Program-made: the position numbers and the translations under genes
Shown: positions 43,586-55,361 of the stretch, in pieces
Layout: every line of letters begins with the position of its first letter
Position numbering within the stretch: position 1 is the first letter of the stretch
Assembly: GCA_947396885.1 (NCBI GenBank)
Contig: OX377204.1
Location: 47,417,139-47,481,138 of the forward strand
Reading direction: 5' to 3'
DNA length: 64,000 nucleotides
DNA from: Heligmosomoides polygyrus polygyrus
Lineage: Eukaryota > Nematoda > Chromadorea > Rhabditida > Heligmosomidae
The notes under the pieces: generated by a model
Seen by the model: only the letters and a program-made list of their open reading frames with translations
Databases searched by the model: none
Told to the model about the DNA's origin: nothing

Positions 43586-44360
43586 CCAGACGCTCAGCTG
43601 CCTAGCGGCCACCAGACGGCTGGTTGGGGTCTTCGCCCCCATACCCCCGAGAATAGAATCAAATCAACCTTCTTCCTTTCTTCTTCAGGCCACTTTAGTT
43701 TTATTACAGTAAAAACTGCTTTTACTATATAATAGATTAGCGCAGAGGGGTATGGTAGGGCAGAATCTTCACCGCTCCTCCTATGAAGCCCATCCACCGC
43801 CTATCGTGCGCGATTTATTCTCCGATGTGCCCGTCCTCGCGTGGCAAGAAACAGATCATGAGAATCCCAATCCGAAGTGCTTAGAAGTCTGAGAAACATC
43901 CTTAAAATTAATCAGTATTGGTCGACAGCGTTTACTATCCAACGAAAATAATGCTCCTCCCAATCCCGTAATCACTCCCCCCCCCACTCCCCCTCTCCCT
44001 CCCTGCCTGCTACTTGCTTACCTATGTGTTGGCAAAGAGTGACAGTCAAGCACGCACATGTGAAAATGAGTCCCGACTCACGTGTCATCACGTTGCCACG
44101 ACGCCTACGACACTCCTTTTGCACTCCGACACACGTGCCACGACTTCTGTGACCCGTCTTCCGAAACTCGACGCACACTGGACGATACTGATGGAAAATA
44201 CCAATCCTCCTTATTCCCCCTCTAGTGGTACCGCTCTGTTGATCCCCTCTTTACTGGTCCCCCTCTCGCTGGTTCACTTACTCGGAATCCTCACGCAATT
44301 TGGACGCCTGCGGCACCTCTTCTGAATCCCTGCGCACGTTGGACGACGTCTGCGGCACGT
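43586..44360 (-). mobile_element. Helitron-like element, copy C, 5'-truncated
   Basis: Its 3' hairpin at 43586-43623 (CCAGACGCTCAGCTG ... CAGACGGCTGG) is followed on the minus strand by T, as in the other copies. The body aligns with copies A and B through the TTTATTCTCCGANGTG block, the G/C-rich segment and two minisatellite units (about 44290-44360). The TCCTACTA 5' end is absent. No coding sequence. Confidence 0.75.
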
Positions 44361-44379
44361 CAAGCGTCATGGCACCCAA

Positions 44380-45000
44380 TTAGCGCACATTTTTATATAA
44401 TTCGCATTTTTTATGGAAAACTAATGGTTTATAGGTCTTTTAAAGAACAGGAGGGCGGCGATTTTTTAGTGCCAAAAATGGATTGCGCCATGCCCTTATC
44501 TAAGAGTCGCGATTTTTATTCAATTATTAGCAAAACATTGATTTTCATAGTTCCCCACTTACAAGCGGTGTAGCATAGACAATTTAAAAAACACACATAT
44601 CCTCACTTTAATGCTTTATGTAAGCAGCATTTACACTATCAATCAAACAAAAATCGCAACCAGCTTTTCGAGTGCATGGTGCAATTTGGTCTTTTAATAC
44701 GCTGTATGGTTGCTGCTTCGTTGCACTTCAAAATAAAATTCAATTGATTTTTTCCTCAAAATTAAACTTGTACAAAATTAGTGTACCCATTCGGGCAGCT
44801 AAAGTGAAAAAAATTCAAAAAAGGTTATTCTAAACTTTCCTTGAACAAAACTTCTTCAAACCATCTTGGAGAGTCTTTAACCTATAAGAAGCTTGTTTCG
44901 ATTTGTAAGATGTTCAGTTTTATTTCAAAGTTCATAGTCCAGTTTAGAAGATTGTCCACTCTGACGTGAAAAGTGTCCAATTCGAAGTGAAAATGGTATT
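44380..45000. repeat. Dispersed repeat X, palindromic copy
   Basis: A plus-oriented module (44400-44530, TTTTTTAGTGCCAAAAATGG) is followed by an inverted module (44590-44890, GTAAGCAGCATTTACACTAT ... TTCGGGCAGCTAAAG). It ends with the AAGTGTCCAATT edge word. The module order shows that X itself can exist as a head-to-head palindrome. Confidence 0.6.
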
Positions 45001-45615
45001 CAGAGTGTCTCAAAATATATATATATATAAACTGTTTGAAAGCTGACGACTTTGCTCACCCTAAAGCTATTGAAGAAGTTAAGGGCCCTTATGAGAGCCT
45101 AAAAAATAGAAATTTTCTGAGGCATGAGCAGTTACGCCACATATTAACCTCTACATTCGTCGTTTCATCAGTCCACAAAATCCGTCTCGGAAAATGTTGT
45201 TCCTGCTCACATTTAAATTGTGCAATCAATAAACCCTGTAACAAGCATTCAGCTCGTGCACAATCAGTTGAATATGAAATACAAGCTTTCAGGCGGAGCA
45301 CAGACTAAGCTGTTTTTACGCCGCTGAAATCTCGTTAACAATTGCTTCCATATGAGTCTTAAATATCCTCAAAAGCTTCATGAGTAGCAACGTTAAAACC
45401 TTTCGAACAGTGTCTGTATTTTTTGGGATACCCTGTATTTTTTGCAAGCATTAGCGTGTTTTTAAATTTTAAGCCTTACAGGAAAAAACCCACAAGAAAA
45501 GCACAAATCAATCAACACGGCCACTTTGTGAAAAAACTATAACAAATATTCAGTCGAGAACAATCAATTGAGCGTACAATGCAAGGTTTCAGACGAGTGC
45601 ATGGTGCAGGCTTTT
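45001..45615. mobile_element. TIR element family Y, truncated second copy
   Basis: Begins CAGAGTGTCTCAAAATATAT, equivalent to the left end at 6577, and follows that copy through GAAGAAGTTAAGGGC, GGGATACCCTG and ACGGCCACTTTGTGA to GTTTCAGACGAGTGCATGG in the right TIR. The terminal ~110 bp are missing. It directly abuts repeat X. Confidence 0.7.
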
Positions 45616-45644
45616 AGGAAAATATACCGTTACCTTAGAGAATA

Positions 45645-46577
45645 AGAAGCCGGAGCAGAATGGCCCATCAGAGGCGGTGGTGCTGGAGCCATTCATTTAA
45701 CGGCTCCTGCGAAGTTTGGCCGCTTGTTTACATGTGTTACAATCCAGTACCAAGCCAAGAAGACTACATCACATCTCCCATCAACAATAGACCCTGTAGG
45801 TGAATTTCGCAGCTGACAGTTTTCCAACCGCTTTATTGTTATCGTTTTCTCAAAGCTATCCTGCGGATCATACTTAGCTCAGCTGAATACTGAACTTTGA
45901 GTTTTCATGGTCGAAGGCAAGACCAAGAGGCCAATGAAATCGGACGATTTCCAAAAATCTGGCGACTCAGATGAGGAAAATTTGACAAAGAGGTAGATCA
46001 AAATGATCATAATTTTTACCAGTTATAGGAAGGTGCACCATTCAGATCGTATCACAAGCAGAAGATGAGAAATTTGCATATAAGTGCTTATACTGACCAG
46101 CTAGACAGATATTCCCTGTGGGGCAATTATTTCGAGCGGCGAAGGAGGCCGCCGCCGTCGAGACTATATAGGTCACCGAATCAACTTTTTGAAGATCCAA
46201 CGAATGCTACCTACATCATTGTAGAGATCATCCAGAAAGGATTCGAATGGTTGCAATTATTTTTCCCTTGTGGCGCAGACTTTTGCACTTCCTAAAAAGA
46301 TCTGACACGATCAACCAAAGCTCGCTGTGTCAAATGACGAAGTTTGGACAAAAACGATCACCATGATTCCACCACCCATACTTACAAGTGTGTGATCACT
46401 GCCTTAAATAACCCCTTACGCGATTTTTTGACACACGAGGTCGGTAAGGACAATACTGCCGACTTATCTTCCAAGCTGTGTTCTCATCAGCTGTTGTGTT
46501 GGCGTGCCTTTTGGAGGAGTTCGGTCCTTCCGATACTTCACGCGTTCCTACAACACAAAGCAAGAGAAGAAGATGAG
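45645..46577 (+). repeat. Large inverted repeat, right arm
   Basis: Reverse-complement partner of 41830-43113. It contains the frame MDKNDHHDSTTHTYKCVITA continuing to FLQHKAREEDE (46344-46575), almost identical to the left-arm frame. No known domain was recognised in it. It lacks two segments present in the left arm. Confidence 0.75.
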
Positions 46578-46745
46578 ATGGTAGATATTCCCTGTGATGC
46601 AATTATCTCGAGCGATGAAAGGAGGCCGCCGCCGTAGAGACAATATAGGTCACCTAATCGACTTTTTTAAGATATACTGAATGCTACCTACATCATTGGA
46701 GAGATCATCAAGAGTGGATTTGAATGGTTGTAATTATTTTTCGAT
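46105..46745 (+). repeat. Direct duplication of a ~165-bp segment (46105-46270, 46580-46745)
   Basis: AGATATTCCCTGTGNGGCAA, AGGAGGCCGCCGCCGT, TATAGGTCACC and GCTACCTACATCATTG occur in the same order in both segments. The second copy interrupts the end of the right arm. Confidence 0.75.
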
Positions 46746-46849
46746 CAAAGCACTTTGAAGGCAGTTATTGAAAAGCGGCGGAAACGGCGGTTTTTTTATT
46801 CCGCCCAAAACCAAAAGACAGGGGCGGTATTCTGTAGGGCAAAGGAGCC

Positions 46850-46990
46850 TGCATTGATAATGGTCCATAACTCCGTTCAGTGACAAGTACAGCAGAAAAG
46901 GAACACATATTTGGAATCAGCGTTCGAAGCCACATCCAGTGATATACGTCTCATCTCAAAGTCTATGATGGTCACCTAGTATCCTTCCTT
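46850..46990. repeat. Outer inverted repeat, right arm (partner 40717-40862)
   Basis: GCAGAAAAGGAACACATATT, GAATCAGCGTTCGAAGCC and ATGGTCACCTAGTATCCTT match the left partner in reverse complement. Confidence 0.65.
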
Positions 46991-47230
46991 TTAAGTTCAA
47001 CCAATTGCTTCATTTCTTTAAATACTGATGGAGTGGAAGTGCACCTTACCGAGTTGCGTTAAAAATAACGAAGACTATGCTAGAAATTGGTGCCCTCACT
47101 TCAACATTACAGTAGGACCTGCCTAGACATGGATATGAAATTAATTCCCTTGAGAGATGAAAAACAGCCGTCAGTTGAAGCCAACTCATCTCTTTCAAAC
47201 GATTTTTTGTTTATATATGCTTTATCTGCG

Positions 47231-48765
47231 CGGCGGTGAAATCCACGTGGTGCCACTGGAAACTGTTCTCTTCTGCGAGCTAAGTTAATCATGTACATTC
47301 GAGTACAGACGACAGGCCCTAGCGACAGGCCGGCCTCGTGCGAGTTGGCAGAAGCACTGGGGCGGAGACGAGTCGACTTAGGTGCGGTACAGGCGACGAG
47401 GTGGTCCTGTTGTAAGTCGAGGGACATAGGTTGAGGCTTCAAGGCCACTCTGTGCGGCAGTCCCACGACCACCAGCGGAGCTGGTGTAATCGTCTCCTAA
47501 CGTTTCCGAGACGCGATTATAAGGGTGGATCGTTTTAATGACCGCTTGATGAAGGTCGTAGTCGCTGCTGAACAGCGTATGTATCATTTCTTCTCTGCGT
47601 ACGCTCCTGGGCTGCCCTGAGAGAGCCAAGGATGAGTTTTACCCTGCTTGATGAAAAGACAGCAGATGTACCGTAGGAAGACGCTGTCGTTATCGCAGGT
47701 GACCTCATCGGTCATGTGGAGACTGTGAAAGATGATCGCAGCTGTTACGGCGCTTTGGATATGGAGCACGTAACGCTGATGGTGAGCGAATCCTTGAGTA
47801 TGCGGTCTCGCATAACCTCATCATCGCAAACACCGTATTTCGAAAACGTGACTCCCATCTGGTGTTGTTCTATAGCGGGAGCACCAAGACACAGATCGAC
47901 TTCATCCTTGTGAAGATCGCGATCGAAAGATGGTTACAGATGCGAAGGTGGTGTGCCAGACTGCCACCACGCAGCACCGTCCGCTGATATGCACTCTTAA
48001 GTTCGCCCCTCCGAGGCTGAGGCATGTCGAGCGATGCGGTCCACCGAGAATCAATTGGTGGCGGTTGAAGGAAAACGCTGCAGCTTTTGTTTCTCGTATT
48101 CGGTTTTCAACGGTGGCAACCGTCGACGAAACATGGAAAGATGCCACCGATACGATATTACAAGTTGCATGTTCTGAATTAGGCATGACTAAGCCTGGAC
48201 GCCGCAAGATCGAGAAGCTGGCGCGGCTGTGGGCTAACGACGTAAAAGAAAAAGTCGGAGAGAAGAAAAATTATATCACGCATTCCTGCGCTACAAGACC
48301 GCACACAAATGGCGTATGTACCAGGAGGCGAAAAAAGCGACAAAGAAGGCCGTAGCCGTTGCAAAAGCCGTCCATTATGATGGTCTCAGCGATAAACTCG
48401 AGACGCGCGATGGTGAACGACATCTTTATCGATATGCCAAGGCACGCCATCGTCAGGCCGAGGACATCGAGAAATTCTTGGGAATCAACGATGAGAATGG
48501 CCATCTACTGGCGAACCGCAAGAGGGATATGAAATGATGGCATGACTACTTCGAGAGAATTTCGACAGTAGAGTTTGCCCATCCACCCATCCCTTGCGTT
48601 CCTCCTACGCACGATCCTGTGCAGAGAATCACTGTGGATGAGACGGAAGTGGCTTTGAAGAAGATGAAGCCAAGCAAAGCAACGGGCCCCGACCAATGGA
48701 AGTTGAAATGCTGGAGTCCTGCTGAGTGACTAACGAAATTCTTCAACCAGGTTGTCATGGAAAAG
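47231..48765 (+). pseudogene. RTE-5: endonuclease and linker relic
   Basis: Early codons read RELAEALGRRRVDLGAVQAT RW, the endonuclease region around the catalytic Glu (QETRW in relatives), here QATRW, so the Glu is Ala. Next come CCKSRDIG, a stop, GFKATLCGS, and broken pieces to 47930. From there a 141-residue frame carries MVTDAKVVCQTATTQHRPLI, INWWRLKENAAAFVSR and KLARLWANDVKEKVGEKK. Another holds ARHRQAEDIEKFLGINDENG. Several frameshifts and stops are present. Confidence 0.8.
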
Positions 48766-49497
48766 AAGGTACCTGGTAGTTGTATTCACGATATCGTCCA
48801 ACACGATGTTTTCGAAGAGCTTATTGAGTGGGTGCGCATACTCTACTCTGGTCCAAAGAGTAGTGTGCGAGCGCCAGCCGGCACATCGGCGGAGTTTCCT
48901 ATCTCCGTCGGTGTTCACCAGGGCTCTGCGCTTTCCCCGCTCCTATTCATTGTCGTAATGGATGCCATTTCGAGAGATCTTCAGAAACCTACCCCCTGGA
49001 CGCTGCTGTATGTAGATGACGTAAGGCTTTCAAGCGAAGAGAAAAGCGAACTCGAGCGACAAGCGCAAGCTTGGTACGACCGCTTGACGATGCTCAAACT
49101 AAACGTCAAAAAATCGGAGTCCTTGACGACAGACTTAAACGAAGCCGGGTCTATTGAGATTAATGGCGCTGCGCTAGTACGAATGACAAATTTCAAGTGC
49201 CTTGGATCTGCGATTGCGTCTGATGGTTGTCTTACGTTCGAGGTGAAGTCGCGCGTGAGCGCAGCGTGGTCCAAATGGCGCTCGATGACAGGCGTGTTAT
49301 GCGACAGAAAGATACCGGACCGCCTTAAATCGAAGATTTATAGAACTATCGTCCGATCAGTAGCGATGTATGGAGCTGAGTGCTGGCCTGCAACCAAGGA
49401 GGTTGAGACTCGCCTCAGCGTAATCGAAACGAACATGCTGCGCTGGACGGCTGGTGTTACGCGTCTGGACCGTATTCGCAACGGTGAAGTACGCTAG
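48757..49497 (+). pseudogene. RTE-5: RT palm and C-terminal domain
   Basis: An open frame of 246 residues. After MEKKVPGSCIHDIVQHDVFE the sequence enters ELIEWVRILYSGPKS, ISVGVHQGSALSPLLFIVVM and WTLLYVDDVRLSSEE. The catalytic box is YVDD instead of YADD, which keeps both Asp residues. The C-terminal part has ESLTTDL, FKCLGSAIASDG and NMLRWTAGVTRLDRIRN before a stop, after which the frame degrades. The first RT Asp motif is deleted upstream, so no activity is expected. The ATG used is internal and not the true start. Confidence 0.85.
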
Positions 49498-49725
49498 AGG
49501 TTTAGTGTCGCTCCAATTGCTGACAAATTACGTGAAGCTCGTCTTCGCTGTATGACACCGTTCTTCGAGCTAGTGGTGACACTTTTAGGAAATTGGCCTT
49601 AACATAGATATGCCCGGAAAACGGCCTAAAGGGCGGCCGAAGCAGCGTTGGTTTGATACGTTGCATGTGGACCTGAAAGTTGCTGGTATCCATTTCGATA
49701 AAGCATTTGATTTCACAAAACTGGA

Positions 49726-50269
49726 CTTATTCCTTGGACTGATCCTTTAGCTACGAATGCTTATTAGCTAGGTACATTCTAAAATGTTCGTAAAAACAGG
49801 CTTTTTGATTAAACACCTCCCCTTTTTCATATAGTCTAGCTCCTCATCCTGGCAAGGGCGTCCAACTGCGTTGTACAGCAGAGGTTTTCAATCTCCGGCA
49901 GAGTCACCCAAGCCCAGAAAGGAGTTCGTCAATTACCCGGACATCTAGCGAAATCTGAACCACACCTCGAACTCGCTCTGTCAAGGCTGTTCATTCGGAT
50001 TTCTCCTTGCTACGACAAGACAGCATCGCCCTCAGCTGGGCTCTCACATCTTTGACATTGGAAGTAGGTCTGCCGCTGAGAGGCAGAGAAATGCAGATTG
50101 TATTGCACGCCACCGGTGGTGAACCAAGACGGCATGAGCACGAGACGTCGCTGAGATTGTTTCATGCCTTGCATCTAGAGCAACGGTGTGCGTTAAATTT
50201 TTTTCGGCAACAGTTGTGTAGGATGTTGTGAAACTGTTGAGCCAAAATTGTTATGGAAGTTAAGGGGGT
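49726..50269. other. No recognisable gene
   Basis: Nothing recognised. Confidence 0.4.
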
Positions 50270-51077
50270 TCAGTAAAGGGTCCAGTAATAGAACCATTAA
50301 CTGGGAGGGGGACCAGTAAAGAGGACTAGTGAAGGGATCAGTGAAAGGGACCAATAAGGGGACCAGTATTTTATCTCAGTGTCGTCCAACGTGGCGTCGG
50401 AAGACGTGCTACAGACGTCGTGCCACGTGTGTCGGGGTACAAAAGACTTGTCGTAGACGTTGTGACATATGCGTCCGGACTCAGCAAATGTGTCACAGAC
50501 GTTATCCAATGTGCATCCGGATCGAGAAGACGTGCCACAGATAAGGCTTTGCACAGCATCCGTGAGATTTTTAGATGACCTTTTAACAACAACGATTGTG
50601 CGCGTACTTGATTCTCACTTCCGTTTTCTGCCGCACATGGGTAAGGAGTATTGGTGGATTGGGTGGAGGGGTGGGGGGGGGAAGGTAGGGAGAACGAGTG
50701 AAGGATTCGGAGTAATGTTAATTCCGTCGGACTGTGAACTGCATCGAGCGGTCTACCAATACCAATTGATTTCATTTGTGTTTTCGCAGAATAAGCACTT
50801 CGGATTAAGGCTCTCTATCTGTTCCTCGTCATGTAGCCCAAGAGTACTTCAGAGAATAAATCGCAGTACGTGCGATAGAGAGTGCGTAGGCCCTATAGGA
50901 GCAGTTTTGAAGATTCCGTCTTACCGTATTCCGCTATACTATTCTATATAGCAAAACCGGTTTTTTACTCTCATGAATGAGGGAAGGCCTAAAGAGGACA
51001 AGAAGTTCTATTCTCCGGGTTTGGGGACGAATTCCCCAACCAGACGTTTGGCGGCCACTAGGCCGCTGAATGTCTGG
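50270..51077 (+). mobile_element. Helitron-like element, copy D, 5'-truncated
   Basis: Starts in a GGGACCAGTAA-rich part, continues through about four 42-bp minisatellite units (50385-50545) and the G-rich and TTCAGAGAATAAATCGC blocks, and ends in the hairpin at 51040-51077 with terminal CTGG followed by T. TCCTACTA is absent. Minisatellite frames are artefacts. Confidence 0.75.
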
Positions 51078-51339
51078 TTTATTCATAATGGTGGTAATAA
51101 CTCAGTTGCCGTTAACGAATTTAGGAATCGGGCAAGTCAGCATGCTACTCTTTTCTGCAAGTATATCACAGTTAAAAATCCTTTTATTCGTTTTATTACT
51201 AAGATGATTTTTCAAACATTACTAGTGCAAGAAATCGAAGTTTATGCAGAATCTTTCTGTAAATAAGAAGAAAGTGTTTTAAACGCAATGACACCAACTG
51301 ACGAGTAAGATGCTAGAGATTTCTCCACTCATGACAACC

Positions 51340-52050
51340 GGTCATACTATTATAAATGTCCCTATCTATCCTTGTTGGGAGAGGGCAGCGCTAATTTTAC
51401 AGTAGCGTTAAGCATACCACGACACTACATCCCCTCACTGAGCTCGAATGGGTACCATAGGATCATTTGGCAGTAGCTGAAACTCTGGGAAGGACTCAAA
51501 GGAGGTGTGGAGAGGCAAGACACCACATGCTCTCCTCCGACTAAGATAAAGCCAATGTCCCTTATGGAGAGCAACGTTAGTAACCTAAGAGTGCTTATAG
51601 AACCCTAATTTAGAATTGGTGTTCCAAGCCAGACCAACGGACCGATTTTTGGGGTAGAGAATAAATATGCTTCGGCTAAGGAATCGGATTCTCAAATACT
51701 TAAGAAAGCTTTTGTGGCCTTATGCTTCTCGGTAGTACATCGTTTCAAGAGAAGAAAAGAGAATCCAGTTTGGTTATCACACTGTTCCGACATCAGGATG
51801 CAGTCGGATTCAAAGCAAAATAATCACAAAAAGGGCGACGCATAATTAATTTCATTCTTTAGCCTTCCGTTAAAGTTCAAGACGTGAATGACGGCAGTCA
51901 AAACAATCAATGGGTGATGAGTCACCATTTCCGTTCCGTGTTCCGGCCCAAAAGAGAGCGAAACATAGAACGGAACGGGAGGGAGGGCCGAAAACCGGAA
52001 TTCGGAAACGGAGATGGAAATTCCGCATATCTCTGGCTAGGATCATTTGA
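51340..52050 (-). repeat. Dispersed repeat W, copy 2
   Basis: Inverted partner of 3655-4340, with the same order of landmarks: CTATGGTACCCAT, GGAGGAGA block, GAACACCAATTCTAA, CTTGAAACGATGTACTACCGA, GTCGCCCTTTTTGTGA, TTCCG array. This supports W as one element with the array as an integral end. Confidence 0.65.
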
Positions 52051-52655
52051 CGTTCAGGTCAAAAGTCAAAAACTGCGAGAACTTTCCCACAACCTAAATA
52101 ACACCTGAACATCGTTGGAGATTTCAATGAGAATATCGGATGGCTGCCAATGAGGAGTGGAAATCCGGAAGATTTGGATGTGAAAAGCGAAAGAAAAAAG
52201 GCAATCGGCAATCTGCGAAAAATGGTGCCGGACTTCTATTCGTTGCTCTCCTTCTTCATAGCACTTCATAAGGGAGGAACATCTTTGGTGGAGATGGAAA
52301 CTCCCTAATGGAATCACTCATGTGGAACTCAACCACATAATTACCAATAAATTAGAAGAGATTAATATATAATCAATGAGAAGCAGGACTAAAAGTAAAA
52401 AATATCCTGTTTCACCTCTTAGTCCTATACTGGATAATGAAAATAAAGGGTGCTACCATTACTCCCAAAGGATCATCAGAAGGGCAGGGAGTGGTGGCGT
52501 ATTAGAAACAGTGTAGAGCTCTATTTATAACCTATCGAGATCAAAATGGTTTGCGAGAAAGTGTAGTTGGCGTGAACTAAAAGAAAACTAGGTGATCAAT
52601 TATATGGAAAAGTAAATAAGAAGGTAAAAAGGATATATATATATATATATAATTA
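52051..52655. other. No recognisable gene; (TA)n at about 52633-52652
   Basis: AT-rich DNA with a short TA microsatellite. Confidence 0.4.
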
Positions 52656-52659
52656 GAAC

Positions 52660-53475
52660 AGAACTATAGCAGTTGTTGGAATATTCTATCAACAAACTTA
52701 CGAGTTTCCTCAGAAGAAATGGGCAGCTCATTTTTATAGGAAATATTTTTGTTATTAAAGATGCATGAGGTGATTGCTTGGAAGATAACCTTTTTGCTGT
52801 ACACCAACTTTGGTAGATTGTTAAATAAGCAACTTAATCTATTTAGGAAGTCTTCTTTTTTCGTACAATTTCGAAATATACGTAGTCTCAGTATGATTAT
52901 TGAGTAATTATTGATTTTTTAAGGGCGTAGCTGGTGTAAGTTGAACTACGAGGAAATCTGATTATTCTAAAAATGAAAAATGCGTTTTATTATATTGTTT
53001 AGTGTACAATTTGTCGCCGTCTACTGTAATCATCAAGTCTAAAAAGTTACATATTTCGTCATCAACGTTAGTTTTAGTTAAACTTAAACGACTTTGGTAA
53101 GTATTAAATAATTCGTTTTCGACGTAACTATTTTCTAGATTATGTATGACTAATATGTTATCCACGCATCTGTAAGGTAGGGAAACCTTATTAAATAGAA
53201 AATTGTTGGATGAGCTTTCAAATTCAAATAAGCATAGAGTAAGATTTGCTATAATTGGGGTGGCATTACCACCTTGTGGAATCCTTTGATTTGTCTATGG
53301 TAGAGTTGCCAAGCATGCAGTAAGCATTCTTTAATAAATAATCTAGCATATATATTATATATTCTTTTTTGCCAGATCTGTAATTACCGTTTTGAGAAGG
53401 TGAGTCATTATAAAATAAAATAAAATAATCATTATAAAAACTATAGACCGTCTGCCTCACATCTTCAACAAGCAA
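52660..53475 (-). pseudogene. Reverse transcriptase relic, Penelope-like type
   Basis: Minus-strand pieces: LVEDVRQTVYSFYNDYF, then LLKNAYCMLGNSTIDKSK, a 1-nt frameshift, GIPQGGNATPIIANLTLCLF, YRCVDNILVIHNLENSYV (catalytic RYxDD degraded to RCVDN), CNFLDLMITVDGDKLYTKQY, and finally LRLRIFRNCTKKEDFLNRLS. The order GIPQGGN, Y-x-D-D, FLDLxI...T-K-x-Y, RxxRIxxxC is typical of RTs with a GIY-YIG partner rather than of LINEs. The second catalytic Asp is Asn and frames are broken. The family call rests on recalled motifs. Confidence 0.6.
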
Positions 53476-53489
53476 GGTGTTTGGGAGGA

Positions 53490-54735
53490 TAATACGTAGT
53501 CAGATGTATAGTTACCTTCGCGATAACTATCTTCTCACAAAAGAACAGCATGGATTTCTTGAAAAAAAGTCTACTGCAACAGCTCTTGTCACAACTATTC
53601 CCATTTGGCAAAAGATAATTGACTCTCGTTGACATGTTACTGTATGTTTTTTAGACTACACCAAAGCATTTGATTCTATTAATCTAGACCTTTTATTCGT
53701 CAAGCTTCAGGAGATGTCGCGAAAGGATGACAATTCTTGGTGGCACATCCTTGCTGCTAAGGAGAGTCATATACGATCAAAAACTAATTTTCCAAATAAT
53801 TGCTGGTCGCCTGGACGTTGATATCAATGAACTGATCAATCCTCTAGATTTTAGCAATCGAACGAGAGGTCACCCATGGCGATTGTTCTCAGGAAGAGTT
53901 CGTAGCCAACAATTTTCGGATTCATTTCTAGTAAGAGCTGCTCGAGTTTGGAATGGCTTACCGTTGGCTATAGTCTCGTCATCCTCACCAGCTATTTTTA
54001 CTCGGAAGCTGGATCGTCATCTCCAACAACAGGGGATTTTCTGAGCTTGATTACAAAACTATTTCTTCTGCATAAATTTGTAATGTTACAGGGTCAGTGC
54101 TTTCGCAAATGTTTCCTTATATGCGGTACATTCATCACATTCATCCATCGACTGCTCATTCAACAGAAATGTTCCTACCGTTTTTGCCAGGCCAACACCA
54201 ATCCCAAATTCTTTTCATAGTTCGTTTCTCTGTACTGTTTGCTAATACGTCCTCATTTTTTCTCGCATTAAGTTACGTGTTTGCATCGGCTAAGAGTAGT
54301 TCCTGATTGCAGTTAAGATCTTTTATACGATTTTTTGATTTTTTTCTTGATTTTGATCAATTTTTAGATTCTCATTCTCCGTACTGACGTCTTTCGTTCC
54401 TGCGTTTCAACATGTGCTCCTCCCTTCTATGTTACCGCCTTAGGTGCGTACTAGTTAAAAGAGGTCGTGGGGTCGTGTGCTTAGAAGGTCGTTGACCTGG
54501 CGCATCACATGTGACGAGAATTTATAAAAGCTTTATGTTCTTTCTTATGCTTTTAGCAACTTTACAAATTATTTTCTCCCATTATAAGAGACAAGGACGG
54601 ACTACTCTTCGCCAATTGCAAATATCAGTCTGAATACTTGAAATTTTTTTAGACCTCTTCCATAGCCAATCGTAGATTTCCCATTGTCTGTCTGTTTTTT
54701 GTAATTGTTATTGGCTACAATAAATATAATATATT
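53490..54735 (+). pseudogene. CR1/Jockey-type LINE relic with internal deletion
   Basis: RT fingers and palm are legible as NYLLTKEQHGFLEKKSTATA and VCFLDYTKAFDSINLDLLFV (first Asp box). At about 53712 the sequence jumps to the C-terminal domain: VIYDQKLIFQIIAGRLDVDI, RTRGHPWRLFSGRVR, FSDSFLVRAARVWNGLPL. The GVPQG and FADD parts are deleted. A 3' UTR follows to an AATAAATA word next to the (TATAA)n array, which probably grew from the LINE tail. It differs from the copy at 55.4 kb. Confidence 0.75.
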
Positions 54736-54736
54736 A

Positions 54737-54890
54737 CAATACAATATAATATAATATAATATAATATAATATAATATAATATAATATAATATAATATAAT
54801 ATAATATAATATAATATAATATAATATAATATAATATAATATAATATAATATAATATAATATAATATAATATAATATAATATAATATAAT
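54737..54890. repeat. (TATAA)n microsatellite, about 30 units
   Basis: A 5-bp repeat nearly perfect over about 150 bp at the 3' end of the LINE relic. Confidence 0.95.
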
Positions 54891-54899
54891 GTTTTGTAT

Positions 54900-55361
54900 T
54901 TGTTTACTAACAGAAAATTTTTGTTAGCATTTTTAAAGCAAATAATTGTGATTTCTGGGATATTTTAAATAATTCTGCTATGTGGGATATTTGTAAAATA
55001 TCTACGAAATCCGTAGAGTAAAATTTAGGATTTATATATTTAGTGAGCATATTTCACAGTATCATTAATGGACCAAAAAATTTTAACACAGCCATTGTTA
55101 CATAGAACACTGTAGCATAATGTTTGAAGTGACTCCTGATATATGCAAGAATAATAGCTAATTCAATAGCAAGTGGTTTTACACTACTGTTTGATGCACC
55201 AGTGTTAAATCTGAACAGGATTTTTATGAAGTTTAGGAATACACCAAATTAAAGGAATAACGCTATTATTGTCACAACTTAAATTAAAACTGATGATGCA
55301 TATATTATGTCTATTTATTAACTCTTTAATGTCAATGTAAAGTGTATTTTTTTGTTACGTG
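54900..55361. other. AT-rich spacer
   Basis: No recognised content between the microsatellite and the next LINE. Confidence 0.5.

Larger units (their letters stand above)
47231..49725 (+). mobile_element. RTE-type LINE of the second subfamily (RTE-5)
   Basis: The 5' end aligns with that of RTE-3 (CCACGTGGTGCCACTG...). The element extends about 2.5 kb on the plus strand. An internal deletion near 48770 removes the RT fingers and first palm motif, and the 3' end with its GAA tail is lost. It is closest to RTE-2. No target duplication was found. Confidence 0.85.

Noticed and set aside
45001..45432. Complete short Y element ending at GGGATACCCTG
   Set aside because: The same word is internal in the complete copy (about 7049-7059) and homology continues to 45615, so it is not an end.
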